Positions 1-9,509 of a DNA stretch of 57,753 bases are shown in pieces. The DNA is from Blastococcus sp. CT_GayMR20. GTDB taxonomy: Bacteria > Actinomycetota > Actinomycetes > Mycobacteriales > Geodermatophilaceae. A program made the position numbers and the translations under genes. The notes under the pieces were generated by a model, which saw nothing but the letters and a program-made list of their open reading frames with translations, did no database searches and was not told the origin of the DNA. Numbering within the stretch: position 1 is the first letter of the stretch; each line of letters opens with the position of its first letter. The DNA lies in the NCBI RefSeq assembly GCF_004570345.1, contig NZ_SPQM01000016.1:1-57753 (forward strand), given 5' to 3'.

Positions 1-136
1 CGAGCATCGACAGGCCGACGCAGCCCTCCATGGACCGGACGGTGGGCATGACCTCGTCGCGGACGTACGAGGTCGCCTCGGGGACCGATGACGCCTCGCC
101 GTGGATCGTCGTCGACCTCGCGTACATCGCAGCCAC
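1..136 (-). CDS. Partial small protein, possibly an antibiotic biosynthesis monooxygenase-like protein
   Basis: Only the first 45 or so residues are inside the window; the gene runs off the left edge. The start is GTG at 136 or ATG at 127. A GGAGG lies about four bases before the GTG and thirteen before the ATG, so the start is unsettled. The visible residues (ARSTTIHGE, then VRDEVMPTVRSMEGCVG) resemble the N-terminal strand and helix of small ABM-type ferredoxin-like-fold proteins, where a beta strand is followed by a helix ending in a GC-G turn. The assignment is tentative because the rest is missing. Confidence 0.45.
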   Translation of the reverse strand, partial: MAAMYARSTTIHGEASSVPEATSYVRDEVMPTVRSMEGCVGLSML

Positions 137-181
137 TCGTCCTCCAGGTGATCACGGGCGGCCCGTGCCGTGCGGCAGCGC

Positions 182-205
182 GGCCGGACAACAGCCTGTC
201 CGGCC
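182..205 (-). terminator. Hairpin 3' of the 84-residue hypothetical gene
   Basis: A perfect 9-bp stem (ggccggaca / tgtccggcc) with a six-base loop sits 22 bases beyond the stop codon of the minus-strand gene 228-482 and before the partial gene. No T-run follows, so this is a terminator-like hairpin as often seen in high-GC genomes. The mirror copy is at 57549-57572. Confidence 0.5.
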
Positions 206-227
206 TGCAGATGAGGGGCAACCGGGA

Positions 228-482
228 CTAGTCGCCGACCGCCCGGGTGCCGAACATGAGCACGCGTCGCTCGAGGTCGTAGTAGACGTCGCTGCTCGCG
301 TGCAGCCAGTCGAACAGGTTGTCGGCGTCCTCGGCCGTCACCCCCAGGATGTGCTCGTCAGCACCGTTGTCCAGGATGAGCTGGAAGGTGTACAGCCCGT
401 CCTGGCCGGATTCCCGGTGGGTGAACGTCGGCTGCCAGTGAGTGACCTTGCGGACCTTGATCTGCTGCGGGCTCACGGTCAT
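228..482 (-). CDS. Hypothetical protein, 84 residues
   Basis: I do not recognise a named family. The start is the ATG giving MTVSPQQIKV, chosen because GAGAGG lies about eight bases upstream; a longer reading to 626 has no such site. The protein has no signal peptide or membrane segment. It is mixed in charge, with an aromatic- and acid-rich middle (TFQLILDNGADEHILGVTAEDADNLFDWL), looks like a small alpha/beta cytosolic domain, and ends in VGD. It is transcribed away from purU across a 281-bp gap and is followed by a 9-bp-stem hairpin, so it is probably monocistronic. No function is proposed. Confidence 0.7.
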   Translation of the reverse strand: MTVSPQQIKVRKVTHWQPTFTHRESGQDGLYTFQLILDNGADEHILGVTAEDADNLFDWLHASSDVYYDLERRVLMFGTRAVGD

Positions 483-763
483 CGCGGGTTCCTCTCGTCG
501 TGCTGCCGCGACGGTTCCCCCGCCGGAGGTGGCGAAAACCCGGCCCTGCGACCGGTGCCCGCCTACGTCGATTGTCGCGGCCGGGGCCGACACCTCGTGC
601 CGTTCGGGAGGCGTCATCTGCGGCATCCCGCGCAGGCGCTCCGATCCCTAGGCTCGGCACGATCCCGACGCCCGGCTCCATGGTTCTCCACGGAGTCCAG
701 CGGGAACGACTCCGGGTGCGGCCGGCCACGCGGCCTCGCCGACCGACCGATAGGAGGAGCGCG
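483..763. other. Divergent intergenic region, 281 bp
   Basis: This gap separates the start of the hypothetical gene (leftward) from purU (rightward) and must hold both promoters. I see the purU Shine-Dalgarno (ggagga, 753-758), but no convincing -10/-35 pair, riboswitch fold or RNA gene. The sequence is GC-rich like its surroundings. Confidence 0.5.
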
Positions 764-1636
764 ATGACGCGGCCCGCCGACGCTCAGCACGGGGTCCTGG
801 TGCTGTCCTGCAAGGATGCCCCCGGGATCGTGCACGCGGTGTCCGGACTGCTCGTCGAGGAGCAGTGCACCATCGTGGAGAGCCACCAGTTCGACAGCCT
901 CGTGAGCGGCATGTTCTACATGCGTGTCGAGTTCGCGCACGCCGACGGTGCCCCGCTGGACTTCGCCCGTCTGTGCCAGGCCTTCGAGCCGATCGCCCAG
1001 CGGTTCCAGATGTCCTGGCGGATGGCCGACGCCGCCGAGCGGCAGCGCGTGCTCATCATGGTCAGCCAGTACGCGCACTGCCTCAACGACCTGCTCTTCC
1101 GCAACTCGGTCGGCGAGCTCAACCTCGACGTGGTCGCCATCGTGTCCAACCACCCGACCCTGAAGGGCATCGCCGACTTCTACGGCGTGCCCTTCCGGCA
1201 CATCCCGGTCACCCGCGAGACCAAGCCCGAGGCGGAGGCGGCGCTCCTCGACATCGTGCGGGAGGAGCGGGTCGACCTGGTGGTGCTGGCCCGCTACATG
1301 CAGATCCTCTCCGACGGCCTGTGCAGGGAGCTCGAGGGCCGGGCGATCAACATCCACCACTCGATGCTGCCGAGCTTCAAGGGGGCCCGCCCGTACCACC
1401 AGGCGCACGCCCGCGGTGTCAAGTTCATCGGCGCGACCGCGCACTACGTCACCGCGGATCTGGACGAGGGACCGATCATCGAGCAGGAGATGTTGCGCGT
1501 CGACCACTCGCTGAGCCCCGAGCAGCTCGCCGCCCGGGGCCGCGAGGCGGAGACCCGGGCCCTCGCGCACGCGGTGCGCTGGCACACCGAGAACCGCGTC
1601 ATCATCAAGGGGAACCGGACCGTCGTCTTCGAGTGA
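764..1636 (+). CDS. purU: Formyltetrahydrofolate deformylase
   Basis: Hydrolyses 10-formyltetrahydrofolate to formate and tetrahydrofolate, balancing one-carbon pools and supplying formate to purine synthesis; cytosolic. The 290-residue length is typical. An N-terminal ACT domain spans about residues 9-90 (VLVLSCKDAPGIVHAVSGLL). A formyltransferase-fold catalytic domain follows from about 95 to the end. The catalytic Asn-His-Asp set fits N196 and H198 in INIHHSMLPSF and D234 in LDEGPII. The start is ATG 764, preceded by GGAGGA; upstream in-frame codons extend into non-coding sequence and lack a ribosome site. It converges on pgi with a 19-bp gap that holds only a weak GC hairpin. Confidence 0.95.
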   Translation: MTRPADAQHGVLVLSCKDAPGIVHAVSGLLVEEQCTIVESHQFDSLVSGMFYMRVEFAHADGAPLDFARLCQAFEPIAQRFQMSWRMADAAERQRVLIMVSQYAHCLNDLLFRNSVGELNLDVVAIVSNHPTLKGIADFYGVPFRHIPVTRETKPEAEAALLDIVREERVDLVVLARYMQILSDGLCRELEGRAINIHHSMLPSFKGARPYHQAHARGVKFIGATAHYVTADLDEGPIIEQEMLRVDHSLSPEQLAARGREAETRALAHAVRWHTENRVIIKGNRTVVFE

Positions 1637-1655
1637 CGTCGGACCGGGCCGACCG

Positions 1656-3287
1656 TCAGGCCGGCCGGCCGCGGCCCTCGCGGAGCAGCTTCACCAACGC
1701 GTTGGTCGAGGAGTCGGAGTCGTACTCCGGCGGGGACGCGCTCTGCAGCTTCGGGGCGAGCTGGTTGGCCATGACCTTGCCGAGCTCGACGCCCCACTGG
1801 TCGAACGGGTTGATGCCCCAGACGACGCCCTGGGTGAAGACGCGGTGCTCGTAGGCGGCGACCAGCTGGCCGAGCACTGCGGGGGTCAGCTTCGGCGCGA
1901 CGATCGCGTTGGAGGGGTGGTTGCCCGGCATCACCTTGTGCGGGACGACGTCCGGCGGCGTCCCCTCGGCGGCGACCTCCTCGGCGGTGCGGCCGAAGGC
2001 CAGCGCCCGCGGCTGGGCGAGGAAGTTCGCCATGAACAGGTCGTGCATCCCGTCCAGGTCGTGGTTGGGCTGCGCGAAGGCGATGAAGTCGGCCGGCACG
2101 AGCACCGTGCCCTGGTGCAGCAGCTGGTAGAAGGCGTGCTGGCCGTTGGTACCCGGCTCGCCCCACACGATCTCGCCGGTCGCGACGTCGACCCGGCCGC
2201 CGTCCAGGGTCACCGACTTTCCGTTGGACTCCATGCACAGCTGCTGCAGGTAGGCGGGGAAGCGGGCGAGGTACTGCGCGTACGGCAGGACGGCGGAGGT
2301 CTGCGCGCCGAAGAAGTCGATGTACCAGAGGGAGATGAGCCCGAGCAGCGCCGGCAGGTTCTCCTCGTACGGCGCCGTCCGGAAGTGCTCGTCCATGGTG
2401 TGGAACCCGTCGAGCAGCTCCCGGTAGTGCGCCGGGCCGATCGCGACCATGAGCGACAGCCCGATCGCCGACGTGAAGGAGTACCGGCCGCCGACCCAGT
2501 CCCAGAAGCCGAACATGTTGTCGGTGTCGATGCCGAACGCGGCGACCTTCTCCGCGTTGGTCGAGACCGCGACGAAGTGCCTGGCGACCGCCTTCTCGTC
2601 CCCGCCGAGGCCCTCGACGAGCCAGCGGCGGGCCTCCGTGGCGTTGGTCAGCGTCTCCTGCGTGGTGAACGTCTTCGACGCGACGATGAACAGCGTGCTG
2701 GCCGGATCGAGGTCCCGAGTGGCCTCGGCCAGGTCGGTGGGGTCGATGTTGGAGACGAAGCGGAAGGTCAGTGCGCGGTCGGAGTAGTCGCGCAGCGCCA
2801 GGTATGCCATGGCCGGCCCGAGGTCGGAGCCGCCGATGCCGATGTTCACCACGGCCCGGATCCGCTCGCCGGTGTGCCCGGTCCACTCGCCGCCGCGCAC
2901 GCGGTCGGCGAAGTCGGCCATCCGCCGCAGTACCTCCTGGACGTCGCGCCGCACCTCCTGCCCGTCGACCTCGAGGCCGCCGGTGCGGGGATCGCGCAGC
3001 GCCACGTGGAGCACGGCGCGGTCCTCGGTGACGTTGATGTGCTCGCCACGGACCATGGCGTCGGTGCGCTCGCGGAGCCCGGCCCGCTCGGCCACCGCCA
3101 CGAGCAGCCGGACCGTCTCGCGGGTCAGCCGGTTCTTGGAGTAGTCGAGGTACAGGTCGCCGGCGCGGCAGGTCAGCTCCTCGCCGCGGCCCGGGTCCTC
3201 GGCGAACAGGTCGCGGAGGTGGACCCCGCTCACCTCGCGGTGGTGCTCCGACAGTGCCTGCCACTCCGGGCTCTCGCTGATCCCCAC
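1656..3287 (-). CDS. pgi: Glucose-6-phosphate isomerase
   Basis: Interconverts glucose 6-phosphate and fructose 6-phosphate in glycolysis, gluconeogenesis and entry to the pentose phosphate route. At 543 residues it is full length. Both family signatures are visible: [14 protein letters not shown] and [14 protein letters not shown]. The sugar-phosphate loop ([15 protein letters not shown]) and the active-site segment [10 protein letters not shown] are also intact. The start is GTG at 3287 after a purine-rich aaggtgg. That ribosome site abuts a small hairpin (3297-3312). The gene lies 43 bp downstream of the glutamine amidotransferase gene on the same strand and may be cotranscribed with it, although the functions are unrelated. 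Confidence 0.96.
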   Translation of the reverse strand: MGISESPEWQALSEHHREVSGVHLRDLFAEDPGRGEELTCRAGDLYLDYSKNRLTRETVRLLVAVAERAGLRERTDAMVRGEHINVTEDRAVLHVALRDPRTGGLEVDGQEVRRDVQEVLRRMADFADRVRGGEWTGHTGERIRAVVNIGIGGSDLGPAMAYLALRDYSDRALTFRFVSNIDPTDLAEATRDLDPASTLFIVASKTFTTQETLTNATEARRWLVEGLGGDEKAVARHFVAVSTNAEKVAAFGIDTDNMFGFWDWVGGRYSFTSAIGLSLMVAIGPAHYRELLDGFHTMDEHFRTAPYEENLPALLGLISLWYIDFFGAQTSAVLPYAQYLARFPAYLQQLCMESNGKSVTLDGGRVDVATGEIVWGEPGTNGQHAFYQLLHQGTVLVPADFIAFAQPNHDLDGMHDLFMANFLAQPRALAFGRTAEEVAAEGTPPDVVPHKVMPGNHPSNAIVAPKLTPAVLGQLVAAYEHRVFTQGVVWGINPFDQWGVELGKVMANQLAPKLQSASPPEYDSDSSTNALVKLLREGRGRPA

Positions 3288-3296
3288 CCGTCCACC

Positions 3297-3312
3297 TTCC
3301 CGCAGGCGGGAA
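3297..3312 (-). promoter_or_regulatory. Small hairpin overlapping the pgi ribosome-binding site
   Basis: On the minus strand, TTCCCGC and GCGGGAA form an inverted repeat with two bases between. The 3' arm runs into the aaggtgg before the pgi GTG, so folding could hide the ribosome site, or the hairpin could terminate the upstream gene. There is no T-run. The mirror copy is at 54442-54457. Function is inference only. Confidence 0.35.
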
Positions 3313-3330
3313 CGGGGGGCGACCCCGGGT

Positions 3331-4089
3331 TCAGGCGGTCATGCCCAACTCGGCCGCTGCGGCCACCGTCGTCTCCAGCGTCCGGCGGCGGACGACGAGC
3401 AGGTCGCCGTTGCCGAGCTCCTGCCAGTCGCGGCCCCAGCCGCTGGAGGAGACGACGACGGCGTCGTCGCTCACCCGGTACCGCAGCGTGTAGTACTCCG
3501 GGTCGTCGTCCTCGAGCGGGCCGTCGGGGTCGAACCGGCAGAAGGCGTACAGCTCGTCGGGGGTCAGCAGCAGGCAGTTGAGGCTGGTGAACGGCGTCGT
3601 GGCCGCGATCTCGTCCGCCGTCGTCCGCAGGGCCTCGGCCGGACCGGCGCCGTCGCGCAGCCGTTGGGCGACCGCGAGGAAGTAGCGCTCGCTGTCGGTC
3701 GTGCCGCGGCGCTGCCGCTGCGACCGCTGGGTCAGCAGCTCGTCGAGAGCGGCCGGCGGCCGGATCGAGCCGTTGTGCGCGAAGGCCACGCGTCCGTCGG
3801 TGAAGGGGTGCGTGTTGTCCGGGCCGATGCCCAGCCCGAGCGTGGCCCAGCGCAGGTGCGCGATGCCCGAGTCGGTGCGGCGCCGGCGCGCCCAGCGGGC
3901 GAACTCGTCGCTGGTCCGCGCGGCGTCGGCGCGCTTCCGGACGACCACCCGCCGAAGGGTGCTGCGGGCGACTCCCCAGCCGTCACCGTGCTTGACGGAC
4001 AGCGCCGTGAAGTCGGCGAGGTCGTCCTCGCCGAGGAGGTCGCTCAGGGTCGTGGATGTCCGGGTGGTCCAGCCCAGCAGTCGGCACAC
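3331..4089 (-). CDS. Class II glutamine amidotransferase domain protein
   Basis: A 252-residue N-terminal-nucleophile glutaminase of the YafJ/EgtC-like group. The GTG start is fixed by family logic: it places Cys2 directly after the initiator (MCRLLGW), where processing exposes the catalytic cysteine. Other pocket elements follow: GDGWGVA (35-41), HLRWAT (78-83), NTHPF (92-96) and AHNGS (104-108). No synthetase domain is attached, so the ammonia acceptor is unknown. EgtC of ergothioneine synthesis belongs to this family, but no other egt genes are nearby, so I do not call it egtC. The ribosome site is weak. It follows maoC by 68 bp on the same strand. Confidence 0.85.
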   Translation of the reverse strand: MCRLLGWTTRTSTTLSDLLGEDDLADFTALSVKHGDGWGVARSTLRRVVVRKRADAARTSDEFARWARRRRTDSGIAHLRWATLGLGIGPDNTHPFTDGRVAFAHNGSIRPPAALDELLTQRSQRQRRGTTDSERYFLAVAQRLRDGAGPAEALRTTADEIAATTPFTSLNCLLLTPDELYAFCRFDPDGPLEDDDPEYYTLRYRVSDDAVVVSSSGWGRDWQELGNGDLLVVRRRTLETTVAAAAELGMTA

Positions 4090-4157
4090 GGCTCCACGAT
4101 GACGGAGGAAGGCCCGGATCCGGCGCAACCCCAGGTGGCACCGGCACGTCGCGCCCG

Positions 4158-4609
4158 TCAGCCGTAGAAGCGGAACACCGGCTCGGCGATGCAGACCGGC
4201 TTGGCGGCACCGTCGGCCTCGATCACGGCGGCCACCGTGACCTGCAGGCCGCCGGCGACCTCCTCGACGTCCGTGAGCGTCGCGGTGAGGCGGAGCTTGG
4301 AGCCGACCGGCACGGGGGAGGGGAAGCGCACCTTGTTCAGCCCGTAGTTCACGGCCATCGTCGCGTCGCTGACGGCGAGCACCTCCGACCACATCGGGAT
4401 GAGCAGCGACAGGGTCAGGTACCCGTGACCGATCGGCCCGCCGAAGGGGCTCTCGGCCTTCGCCCGGTCGACGTCGACGTGGATCCACTGGTGGTCACCG
4501 GTGGCGTCGGCGAAGAGGTTCACCCGGTCCTGGGTGACCTCGACCCACTCGCTGGTGCCGAGCTCCGTGCCCTTGAGGGCAGGCAGTTCGGCCATGGTCG
4601 TGGTGGTGC

Positions 4610-4613
<4 letters not shown>
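4158..4613 (-). CDS. MaoC family dehydratase
   Basis: A 151-residue single hotdog-fold protein likely to be an (R)-specific enoyl-CoA hydratase adding water to a trans-2-enoyl-CoA. The hydratase-2 motif is clear: FADATGDHQWIH with candidate catalytic D40 and H45, then GGPIGHGYLTLSLL (58-71). The start ATG overlaps the stop of the CoA-ligase gene as ATGA, so the two are translationally coupled. It is the last gene of the four-gene operon starting at 7934, and would act on the CoA thioester made by its neighbour. Substrate chain length or ring type cannot be read from the sequence. Confidence 0.9.
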
Positions 4614-6153
<1,540 letters not shown>

Positions 6154-6157
<4 letters not shown>

Positions 6158-7029
6158 CGCAGCCCCAGTGCCTTGATCGCGTTCTCCTTCATGATGAGCG
6201 GCTTCACCTCGGGCTTGATGTCCAGCTGCTCGAAGTCGGCGATCCAGCGCTCGGGGCGCAGCAGCGGGTAGTCCGACCCGAAGAGCACCTTGTGCTTCAG
6301 CAGCCCGTTGGCGGCCTTGACCAGCTGCGGCGGGAAGTACTTGGGCGACCAGCCGGACAGGTCGATGTAGACGTTGGCCTTGTGGGTGGCCACCGAGATG
6401 GCGGCGTCCTGCCAGGGCACCGAGGGGTGCGCCATGATGATCGTCAGGCCGGGGAAGTCGGCGGCGACGTCGTCGAGCAGCATCGGGTCGGAGTACCGCA
6501 GCTTGATGCCGCGCCCCCCCGGGAGGCCCGCGCCGATGCCGGTCTGGCCGGTGTGGAACAGCGCCGGCACGCCGAGGCTCTGGATCTCCTCGAAGAGCGG
6601 GTAGACCGACCGGTCGTTGGGCTCGAAGGCCTGGATCGACGGGTGGAACTTGAAGCCGCGGACCCCGTGCGACTCCACGAGCTTGCGGGCCAGCCGGATG
6701 CCGGACAGGCCGCGAGCGGGGTCGACCGAGCCGAAGGGGATGAGCACGTCGGGGTGTTCCGCGGCCAGGTCGGCGATCTCCTCGTTGGAGAGCGCGGGCT
6801 GGCCGGTGGCCATCTCGGTGTCGACGCTGAACACCACGGCGGCCATGTTCTTGGCCCGGTAGTCCGCCGCGATGTCGGGCACCGTCGGGTCGTACGGGTC
6901 GCCCTTGAAGTACTTCGAGGCGGCCGCGGACAGCTCGTCGTCCAGGGCCATGTGCCCGTGCGTGTCGGCGTGCACGTGGGTGTGCACGTCGATGGCCACG
7001 AGTGCGTCGAGGTCCAGTCGGAGGCTCAT
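6154..7029 (-). CDS. Amidohydrolase-2 family metal-dependent enzyme
   Basis: A 291-residue TIM-barrel protein. The metal-binding HxH is H16/H18 in DVHTHVH. Later barrel positions are seen as KFHP, LFHTGQTG, MAHPS and FGSDYPLL, the last supplying the metal-binding aspartate. The family includes decarboxylases (ACMSD, gamma-resorcylate decarboxylase type) and C-C or ring hydrolases, so the reaction may be a decarboxylation or ring opening rather than amide hydrolysis. It overlaps both neighbours by ATGA. Its place between an oxidoreductase and a CoA ligase suits an enzyme that produces or trims the acid to be activated. This is inference from context. Confidence 0.88.
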
Positions 7030-7934
7030 TTCGGCGGCTCCGGGAACTGCTGGCCGACGGTCTGCTGGGACGGCGCGAAGCGGTCGGGCCAGATGCCGGC
7101 GATGGCGTCGGCCGACCAGCCGGTGCCGTCGGCGAACTCGACCACGGCCTCGGTCGGGTGGGACCACAGGGCGAGGCGGTCGCCCCCGATCCCGATGGCC
7201 TGGCCGGTGATGCCCGCGGCGGCGTCGGAGGCGAGGAAGGCGACCAGTCCGGCGGCGTCCTCGGGGGGACCGAAGGCCAGTTCCCGGCGGGCGTACGGGG
7301 GCAGCGGTTCGCCGGCCTGCAGCGCGTCCACGTAGGGCTTGAGGAAGGGCACTGTCTCGGTCATCCCGGTCGCGGCGACGGGGACGATCGCGTTGACCGT
7401 GATCTCGGCCCGGGCCAGCTCCATCGCCCAGGTGCGGACCATGCCGACGATCCCGGCCTTGGCCGCGGCGTAGTTGGTCTGCCCGAAGTTGCCGACCTGG
7501 CCGGTGGGGGAGCCGACGCAGATGATCCGGCCGCCCTCGCCCTGCTCGCGGAGCTTGATCGCGGCGGCCCGGGTGCAGGTGAACGTGCCGCGCAGGTGCG
7601 TGGCGACGACCGCGTCGAACTGCTCGTCGGTCATCTTCCAGAGGGTCGAGTCGCGCAGGATGCCGGCGTTGTTGACGAGGATGTCGAGCCGCCCGAACTC
7701 GTTCGCGGCACGGTCGACCAGTGCCTGGGCGGCCTCGCTCGACCCCACGGCGACCACCTCGGCGACGGCGCTGCCGCCGGCGTCGGTGATCGTCTTCACC
7801 GCGGCGTCGGCGACCTCGGGGTCGACGTCGTTGATGACGACGGCGGCGCCCGAGCGGGCCAGTTCGGTGGCGTAGGCGAGGCCGAGGCCCCGCCCGGATC
7901 CGGTGACGACGGCGACCTTGCCGGTCAGGTCCAC
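7026..7934 (-). CDS. SDR family NAD(P)-dependent oxidoreductase
   Basis: A 302-residue classical short-chain dehydrogenase. The cofactor loop TGSGRGLG is at 11-18, followed by an acidic D36 after the second strand, which favours NAD(H). The NNAG motif is at 88-91 and the catalytic set is S142, Y155 and K159 (YAAAK). It is about 50 residues longer than FabG-type enzymes, with the extra length at the C-terminus, recalling the dehydrogenase part of multifunctional beta-oxidation enzymes. The GTG start follows GAGGAG. As first gene of the operon it probably oxidises a hydroxy intermediate; MarR and its operator lie directly upstream. Confidence 0.92.
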   Translation of the reverse strand: MDLTGKVAVVTGSGRGLGLAYATELARSGAAVVINDVDPEVADAAVKTITDAGGSAVAEVVAVGSSEAAQALVDRAANEFGRLDILVNNAGILRDSTLWKMTDEQFDAVVATHLRGTFTCTRAAAIKLREQGEGGRIICVGSPTGQVGNFGQTNYAAAKAGIVGMVRTWAMELARAEITVNAIVPVAATGMTETVPFLKPYVDALQAGEPLPPYARRELAFGPPEDAAGLVAFLASDAAAGITGQAIGIGGDRLALWSHPTEAVVEFADGTGWSADAIAGIWPDRFAPSQQTVGQQFPEPPK

Positions 7935-7981
7935 GGCTGCTCCTCATCAAGGCGGGGGTGGTGCGGGCAACGTAGGCGGGT

Positions 7982-8002
7982 ATCGTTGAGGTTGTCAACG
8001 AT
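7982..8002. promoter_or_regulatory. Candidate MarR operator
   Basis: A perfect inverted repeat, ATCGTTGA-5 bp-TCAACGAT, lies between the divergent SDR operon and the MarR gene. It ends 10 bases before the MarR start and 48 bases before the SDR start. The size and symmetry are what a dimeric MarR regulator binds, so repression of both operon and regulator, relieved by a ligand, is the simplest reading. Mirror copy: 49752-49772. Confidence 0.75.
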
Positions 8003-8012
8003 GGAGGTGTCC

Positions 8013-8441
8013 ATGGAACAGCCCCTGGCCGACGACTTGGGTTTCCTGCTCTCCCGCGCCAGCGGACAGGTCGTGCGGGCGACGAACGCCGCCCTGGCCG
8101 AGCACGGGCTGCGGGTGCGGCACTACTCGGTCCTGGTGCTGGCCTGTGAGTCCGAGAGCGGGCTGAGTCAGCGTGAGCTGGCCACGGTGCTCGGGTTGGA
8201 TCCCTCGCAGGTGGTCCTCCTCGTCGACGAACTGGCCGCCGCCGGACTGGTCGAGCGCCAGGCCCCGGAGGGCGACCGGCGGACCCGGCTGGTGGTCGCC
8301 ACGTCCGAGGGGCGCCGTGTCCGGAAGGCCGCTGGTGAGGACGCCGACGCCGCCGTCGAAGGACCGCTCAGCCTGCTGGGGGACACCGAGAGGGACAGGC
8401 TCCGCGACATGCTGACCCGGATCTGGAGCGCTACCGGCTGA
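8013..8441 (+). CDS. MarR family transcriptional regulator
   Basis: A 142-residue winged-helix dimer typical of MarR. The recognition-helix region reads SQRELATVLGLDPSQVVLLVDELAAAGLV and the wing follows as RQAPEGDRRTRLVVAT, with the usual D-R-R. I chose ATG 8013 over the in-frame ATG 8001 because GGAGGT sits just before 8013, whereas 8001 lies in the operator. It is transcribed away from the SDR-amidohydrolase-ligase-MaoC operon, the standard layout for a local repressor that senses a pathway substrate or its CoA ester. It ends 57 bp from the convergent PaaX-type gene. Confidence 0.92.
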   Translation: MEQPLADDLGFLLSRASGQVVRATNAALAEHGLRVRHYSVLVLACESESGLSQRELATVLGLDPSQVVLLVDELAAAGLVERQAPEGDRRTRLVVATSEGRRVRKAAGEDADAAVEGPLSLLGDTERDRLRDMLTRIWSATG

Positions 8442-8442
8442 A

Positions 8443-8498
8443 GAAGGGCCACCTCCTCCCCACCACCCGTACCTAGCGGCGGGCCCCTGGGGGAGGCC
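8443..8498. repeat. Dispersed GC-rich palindromic repeat, copy A
   Basis: It fills the gap between the convergent MarR and PaaX genes. The core ccccaccaccg..., then gcggcgggcccctg, with flanking arms (ggccacctcc / ggaggcc), matches copies B (23579-23640) and C (17680-17742). A is the most divergent copy. Placed here it could also act as a two-way terminator. Mirror copy: 49256-49311. Confidence 0.72.
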
Positions 8499-9350
8499 TC
8501 AGGGGAGGCGGCCGCTCGCGCGGAGGCTGCGCTCGAGTGCCGCCCGGGCAGCCGGTTCCAGGCCGTCGAACACCCGTCGGTAGACGGCACTGCTGGTGGG
8601 CGCCGGCCAGTCCGCGCCCAGCTGAGCTGCAGGCAGACCGGGATCGGTCCGCAGCAGGGACAACCAGTCCGCACCCAGCAGCGTCAGCTGGGCGAGCGAG
8701 CCCGACACCCGCGGCGGGCGGCTCCAGGTCTCGATGAACCACGTGTGCGCCGCGCGGACGGCCGGCACGTCCCAGGCCCGGTGCACCAGCCGGTCGAGGT
8801 CGGTGCCCGGGAGGGCCCGGGCGGCGAACGCGTCGGCCAGTTGCGCGACCTCGACCAGGTCGGACCGGCCCAGCACGGCCGTGACGTCGACGGTGCCCGG
8901 AGCGATCCACAGGCCGTCCCGCAGGCCACCGAAACCGGCCCAGGTGAGCCGAGCCCGCACCCGGTGCCGCAGGTCGCGCCGGCTCTCGGGCACCGAATAG
9001 CTGAGCAGCGTCCACTCGCCCGCGGGGTGCTCGAACGGCGCCGCTGACGCCACCCGCTCACGGGCCTCGCGCAGCACCTCCTCGGCGAGCGGGGTGAGCG
9101 CGTACTCCGCCGTCCTCCCGACCTGACCGCGCGAGAACAGGCCGCGCTGGGTCATGCGCTTGAGGGTCGCCCGAGCCGCCGCCTCGGTGACGCCGAGGTC
9201 GGCCAGCAGGTCCAGCAGGGTCATCGAGGGCAGTGGGGGCAGCTCGGAGTCGAGGACCACCGCGCCCAGGAAGCTGAGAAGGAGGGACTGGGGCCGGTGG
9301 GCGGCCGGCCCGGGCTGCGCATCGTCCTCGACGACCGGTACCGCGCTCAT
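8499..9350 (-). CDS. PaaX family transcriptional regulator
   Basis: A 283-residue protein with the PaaX layout: an N-terminal winged helix (SMTLLDLLADLGVTEAAARATLKRMTQRGLF, about 42-72), a central domain beginning WTLLSYSVPESRRDLRHRVR, and a C-terminal domain. PaaX proteins repress aromatic-acid pathways and release DNA on binding an aryl-CoA such as phenylacetyl-CoA. The ATG start follows a GGAGGGA-type site. It is divergent from the transporter-ligase-aldehyde dehydrogenase operon, and the shared 159-bp gap holds a symmetric repeat. The ligand here is probably the CoA ester made by the ligase at 14353-15936. Confidence 0.88.
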   Translation of the reverse strand: MSAVPVVEDDAQPGPAAHRPQSLLLSFLGAVVLDSELPPLPSMTLLDLLADLGVTEAAARATLKRMTQRGLFSRGQVGRTAEYALTPLAEEVLREARERVASAAPFEHPAGEWTLLSYSVPESRRDLRHRVRARLTWAGFGGLRDGLWIAPGTVDVTAVLGRSDLVEVAQLADAFAARALPGTDLDRLVHRAWDVPAVRAAHTWFIETWSRPPRVSGSLAQLTLLGADWLSLLRTDPGLPAAQLGADWPAPTSSAVYRRVFDGLEPAARAALERSLRASGRLP

Positions 9351-9398
9351 CTACCGCTCCCTCCTGTTCCCGGTCTCATCGACGTCACGATCCACCGT

Positions 9399-9448
9399 CA
9401 AAAGTTAGACATCTCCTTGACGGACGTTCGTAGTCACTCTAGCTTTTG
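9399..9448. promoter_or_regulatory. Candidate operator between the PaaX gene and the transporter operon
   Basis: Two inverted 11-bp boxes, CAAAAGTTAGA and TCTAGCTTTTG (one mismatch), are 28 bp apart. A near-palindrome ACGGACGTTCGT lies between them. The block is markedly AT-richer than its surroundings and overlaps the predicted rightward promoter, so the divergent regulator could block it. Mirror copy: 48306-48355. Confidence 0.6.
9417..9445 (+). promoter_or_regulatory. Predicted promoter of the transporter operon
   Basis: TTGACG (9417-9422) and TAGCTT (9440-9445) are separated by 17 bp, a good primary-sigma pair in an otherwise GC-rich region. Transcription would start about 55-60 bases before the ATG at 9510. 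The -10 box lies inside one arm of the inverted repeat. Mirror copy: 48309-48337. Confidence 0.55.
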
Positions 9449-9509
9449 CGTGACCTGGAACACCATGGGCCACCTCGCTGGGGTTGACCGGCCAGCCGGA
9501 AGGACGCCG

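Noticed and set aside
3331..4089. EgtC of ergothioneine biosynthesis
   Set aside because: Only the general glutaminase fold is supported, and no egtA, egtB, egtD or egtE neighbours are present.
8001..8441. MarR start at ATG 8001
   Set aside because: That ATG overlaps the operator and has no ribosome site, while ATG 8013 has GGAGGT immediately upstream.
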